The notes under the pieces were generated by a model. The model had not been told where the DNA came from. It was given only the letters and a program-made list of their open reading frames with translations, and did no database searches. Positions 8,783 through 17,695 of a stretch of DNA of 64,000 bases are shown piece after piece. Within the stretch, counting starts at the first letter, position 1. Each line of letters opens with the position of its first letter. The position numbers and the translations under genes are program-made. The stretch is taken from positions 16,644-80,643 of the forward strand of contig CAUJHJ010000033.1 in the NCBI GenBank assembly GCA_963204835.1, read 5' to 3'. The stretch comes from Pseudomonadota bacterium (GTDB lineage Bacteria > Pseudomonadota > Gammaproteobacteria > Steroidobacterales > Steroidobacteraceae).

Positions 8783-9388
8783 ATGAAGCTGTACCTCACT
8801 CCCGGCGCCTGCTCCCAGGCTCCCCATATCGCCGCCCTCGAACTCGGTCTGCCGGTCGAGGCCGTGAAGGTCGATCTCGCGAAGCACACGCTTCCCGATG
8901 GCTCGGACTTCTACAAGGTGAACCCGAAGGGCTACGTGCCCCTGCTGGTGCTCGACGATGGCACGTCGATCTCCGAGGCGAACGTCATCCTGCAGTACCT
9001 CGCCGACCAGAAGCCCGGCACGCTCGCGCCCGCTTTTGGCACGCTCGCGCGCTGGAAGCTGATGGAACTGCTCGGCTTCATCGCCACCGAAGTGCACAAG
9101 GGATTCGGCGTGCTGTGGAATCCGGCCACGCCGGCCGAGGTGCGAGCCGCCGCGATCGATCGGCTCGGCACGCGCTTCGATCTCCTCGCGGGCACGCTCG
9201 CGAAGCAGTCCTACCTGACGGGCGAGGCGTTCTCGATCGCCGATGCCTACCTCTTCGTGCTGCTCAACTGGACGAAGATCCACAAGATCGATCTCGCCCG
9301 CTGGCCGGCCCTCACGGCGTTCCAGGCGCGGGTGGCCGCGCGCCCTGCCGTGCAGGCGACGTTGAAGGCGGAAGGGCTTTCCAAGTAA
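8783..9388 (+). CDS. Glutathione S-transferase, beta class (GstA-like)
   Basis: A 201-residue cytosolic enzyme conjugating glutathione to electrophiles, the same length as E. coli GstA. The beta-class catalytic Cys10 is present (MKLYLTPGACSQAPH), as is the partner His at 105 (ATEVHKGFG). The thioredoxin-like domain (1-80) has the cis-Pro loop VP at 52-53 and SISEANVILQYL for glutathione binding. The alpha-helical domain has the late motif YLTGEAFSIADAYLFVLL. ATG 8783 is preferred over ATG 8777 because the ACGGAG Shine-Dalgarno at 8768-8773 is better spaced. It is followed after 19 bp by a YgiD-like gene and is probably controlled by the divergent LysR protein. Confidence 0.95.
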   Translation: MKLYLTPGACSQAPHIAALELGLPVEAVKVDLAKHTLPDGSDFYKVNPKGYVPLLVLDDGTSISEANVILQYLADQKPGTLAPAFGTLARWKLMELLGFIATEVHKGFGVLWNPATPAEVRAAAIDRLGTRFDLLAGTLAKQSYLTGEAFSIADAYLFVLLNWTKIHKIDLARWPALTAFQARVAARPAVQATLKAEGLSK

Positions 9389-9407
9389 TTGCGCGGCGGG
9401 TGAGACA

Positions 9408-10190
9408 ATGAACAGGGTCCCAACTGTTTTTGTCTCGCATGGGTCGCCGATGCACGCCATCGAGCCGGGTGGTGCGGGTCCGGGATGGGAGGCGCTGGCG
9501 GCCTCCCTGCCGCGTCCGCAGGCGATCCTCATGGCCTCGGCTCATTGGGAAACCCAATGGCCCATGCTGACGGGCGGCGAGCGGCTCGGGACGATCCACG
9601 ACTTCGCCGGCTTTCCGCACGCGCTCTACGAGGCTCGCTACGACGCCATGGGTTCACCGGCCCTCGCGGCGCGCGCGGCGGCACTCATCAAGGGTGCCGG
9701 CATCGATGCGTCGGTGAACGCCTGCCGCGGCATCGATCACGGCGCCTGGGTGCCGTTGCGCTGGATGTACCCCGCGGCCGATGTGCCCGTCGTGCAGCTC
9801 TCGGTGCAGGCGGACCTTGGCGCCGCGCACCACCTGCGCGTCGGCGAGGCGCTCGCCCCGCTGCGCGAGGAGGGTGTGCTCGTGATCGGTTCGGGCCATG
9901 TCACGCACAACCTGCGCGACTGGGCACAGCATCGCGGTGACCCGCAACCCGCGGCGTACGCGGTGGCCTTCGCGGACTGGCTCGAGGACCGGCTCGTGCG
10001 CGGCGAGCGCGAGGCGCTGCTCGGCTGGCGTGAACTCGCGCCCTTCGCCACCCGGGCGCACCCGACGGAAGAGCACTTCCTGCCGCTATTCGTCGCGCTG
10101 GGCGCCGCGGGCGCCGGGGCACGCGCCACGCGCTTCCACCGTGCGATCGAGGCTGCGGTCCTCTCGATGGATGCGTACCGCTTCGACTAG
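9408..10190 (+). CDS. ygiD: Class III extradiol ring-cleavage dioxygenase, YgiD/4,5-DOPA dioxygenase family
   Basis: A 260-residue LigB-superfamily protein of usual YgiD length. It keeps the metal-binding and catalytic histidine motifs: VFVSHGSPMHA near the start, ASAHWETQ, GIDHGAWVPLRWMYP and GSGHVTHNLRDW. Family members use Fe or Zn and open catechol rings such as that of L-DOPA; the natural substrate in bacteria is generally unknown. The gene lies 19 bp after the GST with GGGTGA upstream of ATG, so the two are probably co-transcribed under the LysR regulator. This suggests a small aromatic-detoxification unit (inference). Confidence 0.92.
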   Translation: MNRVPTVFVSHGSPMHAIEPGGAGPGWEALAASLPRPQAILMASAHWETQWPMLTGGERLGTIHDFAGFPHALYEARYDAMGSPALAARAAALIKGAGIDASVNACRGIDHGAWVPLRWMYPAADVPVVQLSVQADLGAAHHLRVGEALAPLREEGVLVIGSGHVTHNLRDWAQHRGDPQPAAYAVAFADWLEDRLVRGEREALLGWRELAPFATRAHPTEEHFLPLFVALGAAGAGARATRFHRAIEAAVLSMDAYRFD

Positions 10191-10208
10191 TGCGCCTTCG
10201 CCGCGGGC

Positions 10209-10784
10209 TCAGCGCTGCAGGCCGCCCGTCAGCACGATGCGCATCGCGGCCTCGACCGTGAGGTCGATGGGTTCGATGCGGCTTCTCGGCAGGTAGACCG
10301 TATATCCGCCGATCTGGTAGCTCATCGGCAGGTAGACCGCGACGAGTTCCTCGCCCGTTTCGCTGCCCGGCAGCGTGGCGTGTTCCTGGGTGACGAATCC
10401 CATCACGCGCCCCGGCCCGAATTCCACCATCACGACGCGTTCGAGCTCGCTCTTCCTGCCGCTCGTGTTCACGAGCTTGGTGACATCGCGCAGCGCGCCG
10501 TACACCGTCTTCACGACGGGCACGCGCATCACGAGGCCCTCGAGCACGTGCATGCTGCGCCGGACGACGTAGGCGTTCACCAGCAGGCCGACGATGAACA
10601 GCCCGATGAAGCCCGCGACGAGGCCCATGCCCGGCACGTACTGCGCGTCGGGCACGAACCAGCGGATGGGACCCGAGAGCAGCGTCTCCGTCGTGACCCC
10701 GAGCCAGTAGATGAGATAGACCGTGAGTCCGATCGGCAGGATCGTGACGAGGCCCTTCAGCAGGATGCGGCCGAGCTGGCTCAA
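10209..10784 (-). CDS. DUF502 family inner-membrane protein
   Basis: A 191-residue membrane protein with two hydrophobic segments (about residues 8-28 and 52-75). The DUF502 signature follows: RRSMHVLEGLVMRVPVVKTVY, then VVMVEFGPGRVMGFVTQE and a C-terminal beta-rich cytosolic part with LVAVYLPMSYQIGGYTVYLP. No function is established for the family. No ATG is available at the right place. TTG at 10784 is chosen because GGGAG lies 7 nt upstream and because the conserved N-terminus (SQLGRILLKGLVTILPIGLTV) begins there. It is downstream of and co-directional with the lipoprotein gene at 10817-11302. Confidence 0.85.
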   Translation of the reverse strand: MSQLGRILLKGLVTILPIGLTVYLIYWLGVTTETLLSGPIRWFVPDAQYVPGMGLVAGFIGLFIVGLLVNAYVVRRSMHVLEGLVMRVPVVKTVYGALRDVTKLVNTSGRKSELERVVMVEFGPGRVMGFVTQEHATLPGSETGEELVAVYLPMSYQIGGYTVYLPRSRIEPIDLTVEAAMRIVLTGGLQR

Positions 10785-10816
10785 CGGGAGGCTCCCAGGG
10801 GAACGGGAGCGGGATT

Positions 10817-11302
10817 CTAATGGATCGGCGAACCGGCGGCCTTCGCGCGCAATGGAATCGAGAACACGCTGAAGAAACGGCCGCCCGCGACGTCCATCGA
10901 GACGATCACCGGGATCCGATCCGGCGCCTCGGCAGCAGGCGTCAGCTCGACGTCGTAGCGATAGGCGCTGGCGCCCGTCGCCTTGCCGAACGCGGCGGCC
11001 GGGCCCGCCTTGGCGATCGTGACGCCCGCGCTCTGCGGCAGCTCGATGCGCAGGTTGCTGCCATCGAAGCGCGGCACGGCCGCGATCTGCAGGCCGACGG
11101 GGCGGCCGGCGGCGACCTGGCCCGAGAACTGGTAGCGGACATCGACCGGTGCGCCGATCTTCTCTCCGCGCCGCTCGGCGACAGCCATCGCGTGGATGTC
11201 GGGTTCGGTGGACGGCGCCGGGGCGGGCGGCGCCACGGCGGGTGCCGCGCAACCGGCGGTGGCGGCGAGTGCCAACAGGACCCATGCGCGTACTGCGTTC
11301 AT
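10817..11302 (-). CDS. Small lipoprotein coupled to the metalloprotease gene, unknown function
   Basis: A 161-residue predicted lipoprotein: the signal peptide ends with the lipobox TAGC (C18), followed by an Ala/Pro linker and a compact beta-rich domain (about 50-160) with VDVRYQFSGQVAAGRPVGL and ends in IPLRAKAAGSPIH. I do not recognise a named family. Its start codon shares one base with the stop of the upstream protease gene (TGATG), so the two are translationally coupled. That suggests it works with the protease at the outer membrane, for example as a partner or inhibitor (inference). Confidence 0.75.
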   Translation of the reverse strand: MNAVRAWVLLALAATAGCAAPAVAPPAPAPSTEPDIHAMAVAERRGEKIGAPVDVRYQFSGQVAAGRPVGLQIAAVPRFDGSNLRIELPQSAGVTIAKAGPAAAFGKATGASAYRYDVELTPAAEAPDRIPVIVSMDVAGGRFFSVFSIPLRAKAAGSPIH

Positions 11303-14196
11303 CAGTTGCTCGTGACGATGACGGCGATGTTGGTGAGGGCCGGCGTGCCGCCCGTGCAGCCCGCATTGAGGCAGTCGTAGGCGTCGAGGATGTAGGTGCC
11401 GGCTGAAGGCAGCGCCACCGTGAGGTCCTCGTTGCCGGATAGCTCGCCCCGATCCAGCTCGACACCGCGATGGTAGATGACGATATCGGGGTCGCGGCCC
11501 GCAGGCGCCGTGGCGACGATGCGCACGCTGCGCGCGCCCGCCACGTCGAGGCGCAGGAAGCGATGGTTCGAGAGTTTGTTCGGCGTGCCGAAGGTGGTGC
11601 CGACGCTGCGCACGATGACCGCGCCGCCGTCGACCGCGACCGGCGCGTAGAGCGGCAGCACGTCCGCCGACCCGGCCGAGTTCGTCTCGGTCGTCGCGAA
11701 AGGCTCGATGGTCGCCGACTGGACCTGCTGGTCGGCGACGATCGTGTCGATGTCCGCCGCGGCGGCCGGGTTTGCAGCCTTCAGCGCCGCGATGAACGGG
11801 AAGAGGCTGGTGAGCGCATCGGTCGCCCGCTGCGGGCCCGTGAGCACCTGCCAGAGCGGCGCGAAGCCGAGGGCGAGTGCATCCACCGAGCCGCCCGGGC
11901 CGCGGTCCTGCCGCGCATCCTGGAGGTCCCACAGGATCTCCCAGGCCGAGGCCTCGCTGAACCAGCCCCGCGTCGGGCCCGTGACCTCCTCGACGTTGAA
12001 GTAACTCACCCGCGTTTGGCCCGAGCCGAAGGTGTCGATGGCGATCGGGTCGCCGAGCGCCATCGCCGCGAAGGCGTAGCCGAAGCCCTCGCCGAAGGCG
12101 ACGCGTGGATCGAGTCGGTCGCCGATCGCGTGCGGCCCGCCGATGTTGTCGGAGCGCGCGAACTGGTCCTCGATGTAATGGCCGAACTCGTGCGCGATCA
12201 CGTGCGGGTCGTACTCGTCGGTGTCCATGTCGGCTTCGCCCGCGAGCGTGACCTGCGGGCCGCCGACGCCGTTCGAATAGAACGCCCCATCCGCGCCGCT
12301 GTTGCCGGTGCTCCAGTCGACGACGAGGGGCGGGAAGTTCGCGGCGGGCGCGACGCCGAGTATCAACTGCCGCGCGCGGTAGATCGTGTCGAGGATGGCG
12401 AAGGGCGCCGCCGCGCGTGTCCCGTTGGCGACGCGGGCCACCGGGTCCCAGCCGGAGGGAATGGCGAGGTTGCGCGTGCCGCCCGCCGTGCCGCTGCTCG
12501 CGGCCGCGCCGTCGAAGGCGTAGGTCGGTGCGCCGGCGCTCGCGTCGCGCACCTGCACGCGCCAGCTGGGCGACGGCCCGCTGCGTGCCATCTCCGCGAG
12601 CGCCCGCACGATCACGTGGGTCGAGGGCGCCACCGCCAGCCCGTAGGTGCCATCCGGTTCCGTCGTGGTGCGCGCGAGTTCGGCCTGGGTCGACGCATCG
12701 ATCGCGAGGACCGTGATGCCGCGAGCCGGGTCCTGGCGCGTACCTGCGTAGTCGAGTCCGTTGCCGAGGCTGGTGGGCACGCGCGCGAAGGTGATGCGGC
12801 CGGTTATCGGCACCGTGCCGGATGGCAGGGGTCGCACGAGCACCGCCACGCTGTCGGGCGCGCTCGAAGCGCCCACGTCGTCGGTGACGACCAGCGAGAA
12901 AACAAGCGTTTCGTCGGCCGTGACCGCAGGTGCCGTGAACGTGGCCGTGGCGGTGTTCGCGCCGTTCAGGCTGACGGCGCGTCCCGACTGCTGCGTCCAC
13001 GCGTAACCGGCCACGGAACCACCCGCGTCGCTGCTCCCGGCACCGGATAGCGTGACTTGCGCGCCGGAGAGGGTGGTCTGGTCGGCGCCGGCGCTGGCCA
13101 ACGGTGGGTCGTTCGGACCGGAGACCGAGACAGTCGTGGTCCCGCCGGAACTGCCGCCCGGACCGGTGCAGGTCAGGGTGAACGCCGTGACAGGGGCGTT
13201 GAGCGGGCCGGTGGAAAAGCTGCCCGTGGTGGGGCGGCTGCCACTCCACCCGCCGCTGGCCGTGCACGAGGTGGCGTTGGTGGTCGTCCACGAGATCGTC
13301 GACGAGCTGCCTGCCGTGACCGCGACAGGGTTGGCATTGATCGAAACGACCGGCGGGAACGCGGCTACGACGGTGACCGTGGTGGAGGCCGTCGTCGAGC
13401 CGGCCGGATTCGTGCAAGTGAGCGCATAGGTGGTGGTTGCCGTGAGCGGGCCGGTGCCTTCATGCGATACCTGGCCGGGCGTACTCGGCGGCCGCGAACC
13501 CGTCCAGCCACCGCTCGCCTGGCAGGCGTCCGTGCGCTGAGTAGTCCAGCTGAGCGTGCTGGCCGAACCGGTGACGATGGGGGTGGGCGATGCCGACAAC
13601 GAGACCGAAGGCGGCTGTGGTGGCCCCACATTGACGACGACCGTTGCCGTGGTCGAGCCGCCGAGGCCGGTGCAGGTCAGCGAAAAAGTCGTGGCCGCGA
13701 CCAGGCGCGCCGTGGTTTCGGAACCCGACGTCGGGCGGCTGCCGCTCCATCCGCCCGATGCGGTGCACGAGCTCGCGTCCGTGCTGCTCCATTGCAGGCC
13801 GGTCGTGGTGAAGTAGTCAATGGACACGGGCGACGCCGATTGCAGGGTGACAACCGGCGCCCTGCGAACCGCGACAGAAACCTGGGAGAAAGCCGAACCG
13901 CCGGAGCCCGAGCAGGTCAGCAGATAGGTCGACGCGCCGTTGCCGGACGGCGCCACCGTTTCCGTACCGCTCGTGCCGCGACTGCCGCTCCAGGCATCCG
14001 AGGCCGTGCAACTCGTGGCGTTTGTCGAGGACCAGGTCAGGGTGACCGAGCCGCCGGCCGCCACTTCGGTCGCGGAGCTTGTCAGGGATACAGTCGGCGC
14101 AGAAGGCGGGGTCGGCGGGCCTGACGAATCGCCTCCGCCTCCGCCCCCGCAGGCGGCGAGCGCGAGTGCCAGCAAGGCGACGAGGTGTGCCCGCAT
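11302..14196 (-). CDS. Large surface lipoprotein with four Ig-like repeats, a PKD/REJ-like domain and a zinc-metalloprotease domain
   Basis: A 964-residue protein with a lipoprotein signal peptide (LAAC, C16) and a Gly/Ser/Pro tether. Four tandem Ig-like repeats of about 80 residues (roughly 36-110, 113-190, 194-275, 279-357) each carry a TSCTASGGWSGSRPTSG-type core and a later LTC, suggesting one disulfide per repeat. A PKD/REJ-like domain (361-453) and a carboxypeptidase-regulatory-like beta domain (462-520) follow. The catalytic region has HEFGH at residues 669-673 and E703 in AFGEGFGYAF as the likely third zinc ligand. This is a gluzincin pattern, although I cannot assign a MEROPS family. 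A C-terminal beta domain (about 850-964) resembles pre-peptidase C-terminal domains. It is probably anchored in the outer membrane or exported. Confidence 0.85.
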   Translation of the reverse strand: MRAHLVALLALALAACGGGGGGDSSGPPTPPSAPTVSLTSSATEVAAGGSVTLTWSSTNATSCTASDAWSGSRGTSGTETVAPSGNGASTYLLTCSGSGGSAFSQVSVAVRRAPVVTLQSASPVSIDYFTTTGLQWSSTDASSCTASGGWSGSRPTSGSETTARLVAATTFSLTCTGLGGSTTATVVVNVGPPQPPSVSLSASPTPIVTGSASTLSWTTQRTDACQASGGWTGSRPPSTPGQVSHEGTGPLTATTTYALTCTNPAGSTTASTTVTVVAAFPPVVSINANPVAVTAGSSSTISWTTTNATSCTASGGWSGSRPTTGSFSTGPLNAPVTAFTLTCTGPGGSSGGTTTVSVSGPNDPPLASAGADQTTLSGAQVTLSGAGSSDAGGSVAGYAWTQQSGRAVSLNGANTATATFTAPAVTADETLVFSLVVTDDVGASSAPDSVAVLVRPLPSGTVPITGRITFARVPTSLGNGLDYAGTRQDPARGITVLAIDASTQAELARTTTEPDGTYGLAVAPSTHVIVRALAEMARSGPSPSWRVQVRDASAGAPTYAFDGAAASSGTAGGTRNLAIPSGWDPVARVANGTRAAAPFAILDTIYRARQLILGVAPAANFPPLVVDWSTGNSGADGAFYSNGVGGPQVTLAGEADMDTDEYDPHVIAHEFGHYIEDQFARSDNIGGPHAIGDRLDPRVAFGEGFGYAFAAMALGDPIAIDTFGSGQTRVSYFNVEEVTGPTRGWFSEASAWEILWDLQDARQDRGPGGSVDALALGFAPLWQVLTGPQRATDALTSLFPFIAALKAANPAAAADIDTIVADQQVQSATIEPFATTETNSAGSADVLPLYAPVAVDGGAVIVRSVGTTFGTPNKLSNHRFLRLDVAGARSVRIVATAPAGRDPDIVIYHRGVELDRGELSGNEDLTVALPSAGTYILDAYDCLNAGCTGGTPALTNIAVIVTSN

Positions 14197-14250
14197 TCTT
14201 TGCCCACAGCCGCCGGGTGGCGACCCCCACCGTCACTATGACCTAGGCCC

Positions 14251-14273
14251 GCGCCGGCGGGCAAGCCCGGCGC
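14251..14273 (-). terminator. GC-rich hairpin between the glycine-zipper and protease genes
   Basis: GCGCCGG pairs with CCGGCGC across a 9-nt loop that can itself extend the stem. It lies in the 116-bp gap between two minus-strand genes, downstream of the glycine-zipper gene. There is no U-tract, so intrinsic termination is uncertain; it could equally be an mRNA-stabilising stem. Confidence 0.3.
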
Positions 14274-14312
14274 AGCTGTACCTGAAACCAGACGCCTCGC
14301 GGGCGAGCCGGT

Positions 14313-14849
14313 TCAGCCTTCCTTGGTGAGGACCGCCTTGCCGTCCTTCACGGGCAGTCGCGCGCCCGGGTCGTGGTCCATCTTCACGGTGTGCTCGACG
14401 TCGTCCAGCCGGTAGCGCACCTTGAACTGCCCGGTCGGGACGTCCTTCGAGTCGTACACCGTCTCGCAGCGGCGCTGCGTGACCTGCTCGGTGTTCCCTT
14501 CCTGGATGCGCTCCTGCACCTTGTTGCCGGCGTAGCCGCCCGCCGCGGCGCCGGCGACAGTCGCGAGGTCGCGGCCCGAGCCGCTGCCGACCTGGCTGCC
14601 GAGCACGCCGCCGATCACCGCGCCGACCACGGTGCCTGCGACCTGGTGCCTGTCCTTCACCGGCTTCTGCTGCGTGACGAGTTCGTCGTGGCAGACCTCG
14701 CGCGGTGTCTTCACCGTGCGCATGATCGCTTCCGAGGACAGCACTTCGGCGGATGAACCGCCCGACATCGCGCGATAGCCGGCGAGTGCCGCGACACCGG
14801 TGACGAGGACTGCGCCCGCGACGGCGCCGATCAAGGTTTGCCTGTTCAT
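14313..14849 (-). CDS. Glycine-zipper 2TM-domain envelope protein
   Basis: A 178-residue protein with one N-terminal membrane segment (about 6-24). A glycine-zipper region (about 70-112) is rich in G-x3-G spacings, including GAVIGGVLGSQVGSGSGRD and GAAAGGYAGNKVQERIQ, as in Rickettsia 17-kDa antigen/SlyB-like proteins. A C-terminal beta region follows with RRCETVYDSKD and VRYRLDDVEHTVKMDHDPG. Such proteins sit in the envelope and are often stress-induced; no enzymatic role is known. ATG 14849 is chosen for its GGAG 9 nt upstream; longer in-frame starts would add a charged, unlikely leader. Confidence 0.85.
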   Translation of the reverse strand: MNRQTLIGAVAGAVLVTGVAALAGYRAMSGGSSAEVLSSEAIMRTVKTPREVCHDELVTQQKPVKDRHQVAGTVVGAVIGGVLGSQVGSGSGRDLATVAGAAAGGYAGNKVQERIQEGNTEQVTQRRCETVYDSKDVPTGQFKVRYRLDDVEHTVKMDHDPGARLPVKDGKAVLTKEG

Positions 14850-14918
14850 GCCGCCATGCTCCATGTCCGGGTCCGGGGACGGCAGGGTCACGCGCCGCAA
14901 CCGCCTGTGCGAATCGTC

Positions 14919-16022
14919 CTACACGGAACGCTTCTGCAGGACCTCGGCGCTTTCCGGCACGAGGCGCAGCCAGATGCGCTCGCACTGGCGCCCGGGCGCG
15001 CCCGCGGCGCGCAAGGTCGCGAGCGCGGCTTCGTCGTCCACGCCGCCGCCCGATCGCACCACGGCGAGCGCGCCGGTGAGGCGCCCGAGGCGCACGCTTC
15101 GCCCGAGCGGCGACAGCGCGCCGTCCCCGGCGTCGGGCCGCTGTTCGTCGATCGCGGCGAGCACGCCCTCCGACAGTTGCCAGCTTGCCGCGACTGCGCG
15201 CGCGGCATGCGCCGCGTGGCTGTCGATCAGGTGGGCGACCAGCTCGGGCGAGGGCGCGAGGCCGCCCTGGCTGACGTAGCGCTCCATCGCCGCGCGAAAC
15301 ACGATGATCGTGCCGAGGCCGAGCAGCAGCGCGAGCAGCTGCGCGGCGAAGGGGTCGCTGTCGTCGACGATCGCGGCAAAGGTCTCGGCGGCGATGCCCG
15401 CGCGGAAGGCATGATCCCAGGCGGTATCCGGGAAGCGCGGAAAATGCCCGGTGCGCACGCGAAAGACGGGCTGCATGATCGCGGCCGCCACCAGCCGGCG
15501 CAGTCCCTCGGTACCGAGCACCGCCACCGCGCGATCGATGCTTTCGACGGGCTTGGCCGAGAGGCGATAGTAGGGGCTGTTCGCGAGTCGCAGCAGGTCG
15601 CCCGCGAGCGCCGGGTCCCGGGCAATGATCGCGGCGAGTTCGCGTCGCGACGTTTCGGGATCGTTCACCGCGCGCAGCAATTGCGGCAGGAGCAGTGGCC
15701 GGCGCGGCAGGGTCGCCTGCAGGGCGGAACCCGCGATGTCGTCCGCCACTTGCGCGGCCACGCGCTCGTGGCCGGGCGGGACCTGCGGTTCGAGTTGCGG
15801 TGCCGAGAGCGCGAGGCGATGCAGCGCGGTCCATGCTTCGCGCGCGGCCGGGCCGGATGTGGTCGCCGTGGTCCCGGCCGCGGCGGTTCGGGACGCGGCG
15901 GCCGCCGCGGGCGGGGCGGGGGCCGGCTGCGCGGCGTCCCGCCGGCGAGCGCGCACGACGTAGGCGAGCGCCACGAGCGCGAGCAGCGCCACCGCGAGGG
16001 ACAGGGCAACGGGCGTATCCAT
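14919..16022 (-). CDS. Membrane-anchored HDOD-domain protein
   Basis: A 367-residue protein with an N-terminal transmembrane helix (about 5-24), a low-complexity Ala/Pro/Thr linker (30-65) and an HDOD domain (about 85-290). The HDOD core includes IIARDPALAGDLLRLANSPYY and the helix SIDRAVAVLGTEGLRRLV. HDOD domains are catalytically dead relatives of HD phosphohydrolases and act in signalling, often with c-di-GMP or kinase partners. Membrane anchoring is less usual for HDOD proteins, which are commonly cytosolic. The gene stands alone between a GMC oxidoreductase and the glycine-zipper gene, all on the same strand. Confidence 0.88.
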   Translation of the reverse strand: MDTPVALSLAVALLALVALAYVVRARRRDAAQPAPAPPAAAAASRTAAAGTTATTSGPAAREAWTALHRLALSAPQLEPQVPPGHERVAAQVADDIAGSALQATLPRRPLLLPQLLRAVNDPETSRRELAAIIARDPALAGDLLRLANSPYYRLSAKPVESIDRAVAVLGTEGLRRLVAAAIMQPVFRVRTGHFPRFPDTAWDHAFRAGIAAETFAAIVDDSDPFAAQLLALLLGLGTIIVFRAAMERYVSQGGLAPSPELVAHLIDSHAAHAARAVAASWQLSEGVLAAIDEQRPDAGDGALSPLGRSVRLGRLTGALAVVRSGGGVDDEAALATLRAAGAPGRQCERIWLRLVPESAEVLQKRSV

Positions 16023-16039
16023 CGCCCGCTAGCTTATCG

Positions 16040-17695
16040 TCAAATGTCGTTGGCGCGCGCGAGGCGCGCGATGTGCTCCCCGGCGCGGAAAGCCAGCGCC
16101 TGGATCGTCATGGTCGGTTGCCCGCGCCCGGACGTGACGAAGCTCGAACCGTCGCAGATGAAAAGGTTCGGGACATCGTGGGTGCGGTGGAAGCGATCGA
16201 CCACGGAGGCGGCCGGATCGTTGCCCATGCGGCAGGTGCCGAGGAGGTGGGGGGAGTTGATGCCCTCCGTGACCGGATACCGCCAGGTGCGCAGTGCGCC
16301 GGCGGCCTGCAGGATTTCCTCGCCGCGGGCCTGCAGGAAGCGCGCGTTCGCAAGGTCGTCGGGGTGATCGCGGTAAGTGACGCGGATGCAGGGCTGGCCC
16401 CAGGCATCCTTCAGCGCGGGATCGAGGCTCACGCTGTTGCGCTCGAGCGCGAGCGAAGTCGAGTGCTGCGTCGAGAGCATCGTGCGCGGGAACGCCCGCA
16501 GGCGCTGCTTGAAGCCCTCGCCCCAGCGCGGCTCGCCAGGCGGCCGGTCGAGCGCCCAGACCATCGGCGCGGGGCCGATGCGCGCATCGATGCCGCCGCC
16601 GCCATAGTGGCCGCGCCTCGGGTCGCTGTCGTAGAAGTCGTGCGAGATGCGCGTGACCTGCACGCTCTTGTACTCGTTCAGCTCGTGCTCGAACTCGGCC
16701 TCGACCTGCGCGTAGGTGTTGAACATGAGGTTCTTGCCGACGAGGCCGCTCGAGTTCGCGAGCCCCTGCGGGAAGCGGGCGCTCTCGGAGGCGAGCAGCA
16801 GGCGCGCCGTTTCCGCGCCGTTCGCCGACAGCAGCACCGCGCGCGCCTTCTGGAAGCGCTCGCGCCGCTCGCCGTCGAAGTAGTGCACGCCCGTGACGCG
16901 CCCCCTGTCGTCGGTGGGCACGCGGAAGACATAGCTCAGCGGACGCACTTCGCAGCGGCCGGTCGCCTCGGCTTCCGGGATCATCGTGTAGAGCGTCGAG
17001 GACTTCGCCATCGCCTCGCAGCCGAAGCCCATGCAGAAGCCGCAGTGGATGCAGGCGGGCCGGCCGCGGAAGGGCACCGAGGCGATGGCCATCGGCGCGG
17101 GAAAGGGATGCAGGCCGAGCTTCTTCGCGCCGCGCTCGAACAGCACGCCCGAGGATTTCACCGGCAACGGCGGCATCGGATAGGGCTTCGAGCGCGGCGG
17201 ATCGTTCGGGCAGGCGCCCGCGAGCCCGGAAACACCCACCTCCCATTCGACCTTCGTGTAGTAGGGCTCGAGCTCGGCGTAGCTGATCGGCCAGTCGGCG
17301 AAGGACGTGCCCGCGATCGGCCCGAGCAGGCTGCGCTCGCGGAAGTCGACTTCATGGAAGCGCCAGAAGTTGGCCGTGAAATGCGCCGTGCTGCCGCCGA
17401 CGGTCTGCGCATACCACGCGGGCAGCGGCCCGTTCGCGACCGGCTGCGCCTCGGCCGCCGGATCGTTGCGGAAGGACTGCGGCGTCGTGCGTGCACTGTT
17501 CGTCAGCGCGTCGAGGAAGAAATTCCCGAGTTCGTCGTGCCTGAAGGAGGCCGCCGTGTGGCGCGGGCCGCGCTCGAACAGCACGACGGAGAAGCCTGCC
17601 TGCGAGAGCTCGCGCGCGAGCACGCCGCCGGCGGCGCCCGAGCCGACGATCGCGAAATCGACCGTTTCGCCGTCGCGGTACTGCTTCAAGCTCAT
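16040..17695 (-). CDS. GMC-family FAD-dependent oxidoreductase (gluconate/sugar dehydrogenase large-subunit type)
   Basis: A 551-residue flavoprotein. The FAD Rossmann motif is at residues about 13-40 (FAIVGSGAAGGVLARELSQ). A cysteine-rich segment CIHCGFCMGFGCEAMAKSS lies mid-protein, as in bacterial FAD-dependent sugar/gluconate dehydrogenases where nearby cysteines hold an iron-sulfur cluster. The C-terminal GMC region has HLLGTCRMG and SGRGQPTMTIQALAFRAGEH. It oxidises an alcohol or sugar hydroxyl and passes electrons to a partner. Its start overlaps the stop of the small-subunit gene by 4 bp (ATGA), so the two form a complex exported together by the small subunit's Tat signal. The substrate is not predictable. 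Confidence 0.92.
   Translation of the reverse strand: MSLKQYRDGETVDFAIVGSGAAGGVLARELSQAGFSVVLFERGPRHTAASFRHDELGNFFLDALTNSARTTPQSFRNDPAAEAQPVANGPLPAWYAQTVGGSTAHFTANFWRFHEVDFRERSLLGPIAGTSFADWPISYAELEPYYTKVEWEVGVSGLAGACPNDPPRSKPYPMPPLPVKSSGVLFERGAKKLGLHPFPAPMAIASVPFRGRPACIHCGFCMGFGCEAMAKSSTLYTMIPEAEATGRCEVRPLSYVFRVPTDDRGRVTGVHYFDGERRERFQKARAVLLSANGAETARLLLASESARFPQGLANSSGLVGKNLMFNTYAQVEAEFEHELNEYKSVQVTRISHDFYDSDPRRGHYGGGGIDARIGPAPMVWALDRPPGEPRWGEGFKQRLRAFPRTMLSTQHSTSLALERNSVSLDPALKDAWGQPCIRVTYRDHPDDLANARFLQARGEEILQAAGALRTWRYPVTEGINSPHLLGTCRMGNDPAASVVDRFHRTHDVPNLFICDGSSFVTSGRGQPTMTIQALAFRAGEHIARLARANDI

Noticed and set aside
10817..13417. Long minus-strand frame joined to the small lipoprotein
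   Set aside because: Only the portion from ATG 11302 is coding; upstream it overlaps the protease in a different frame and shows low-complexity Arg/His content.
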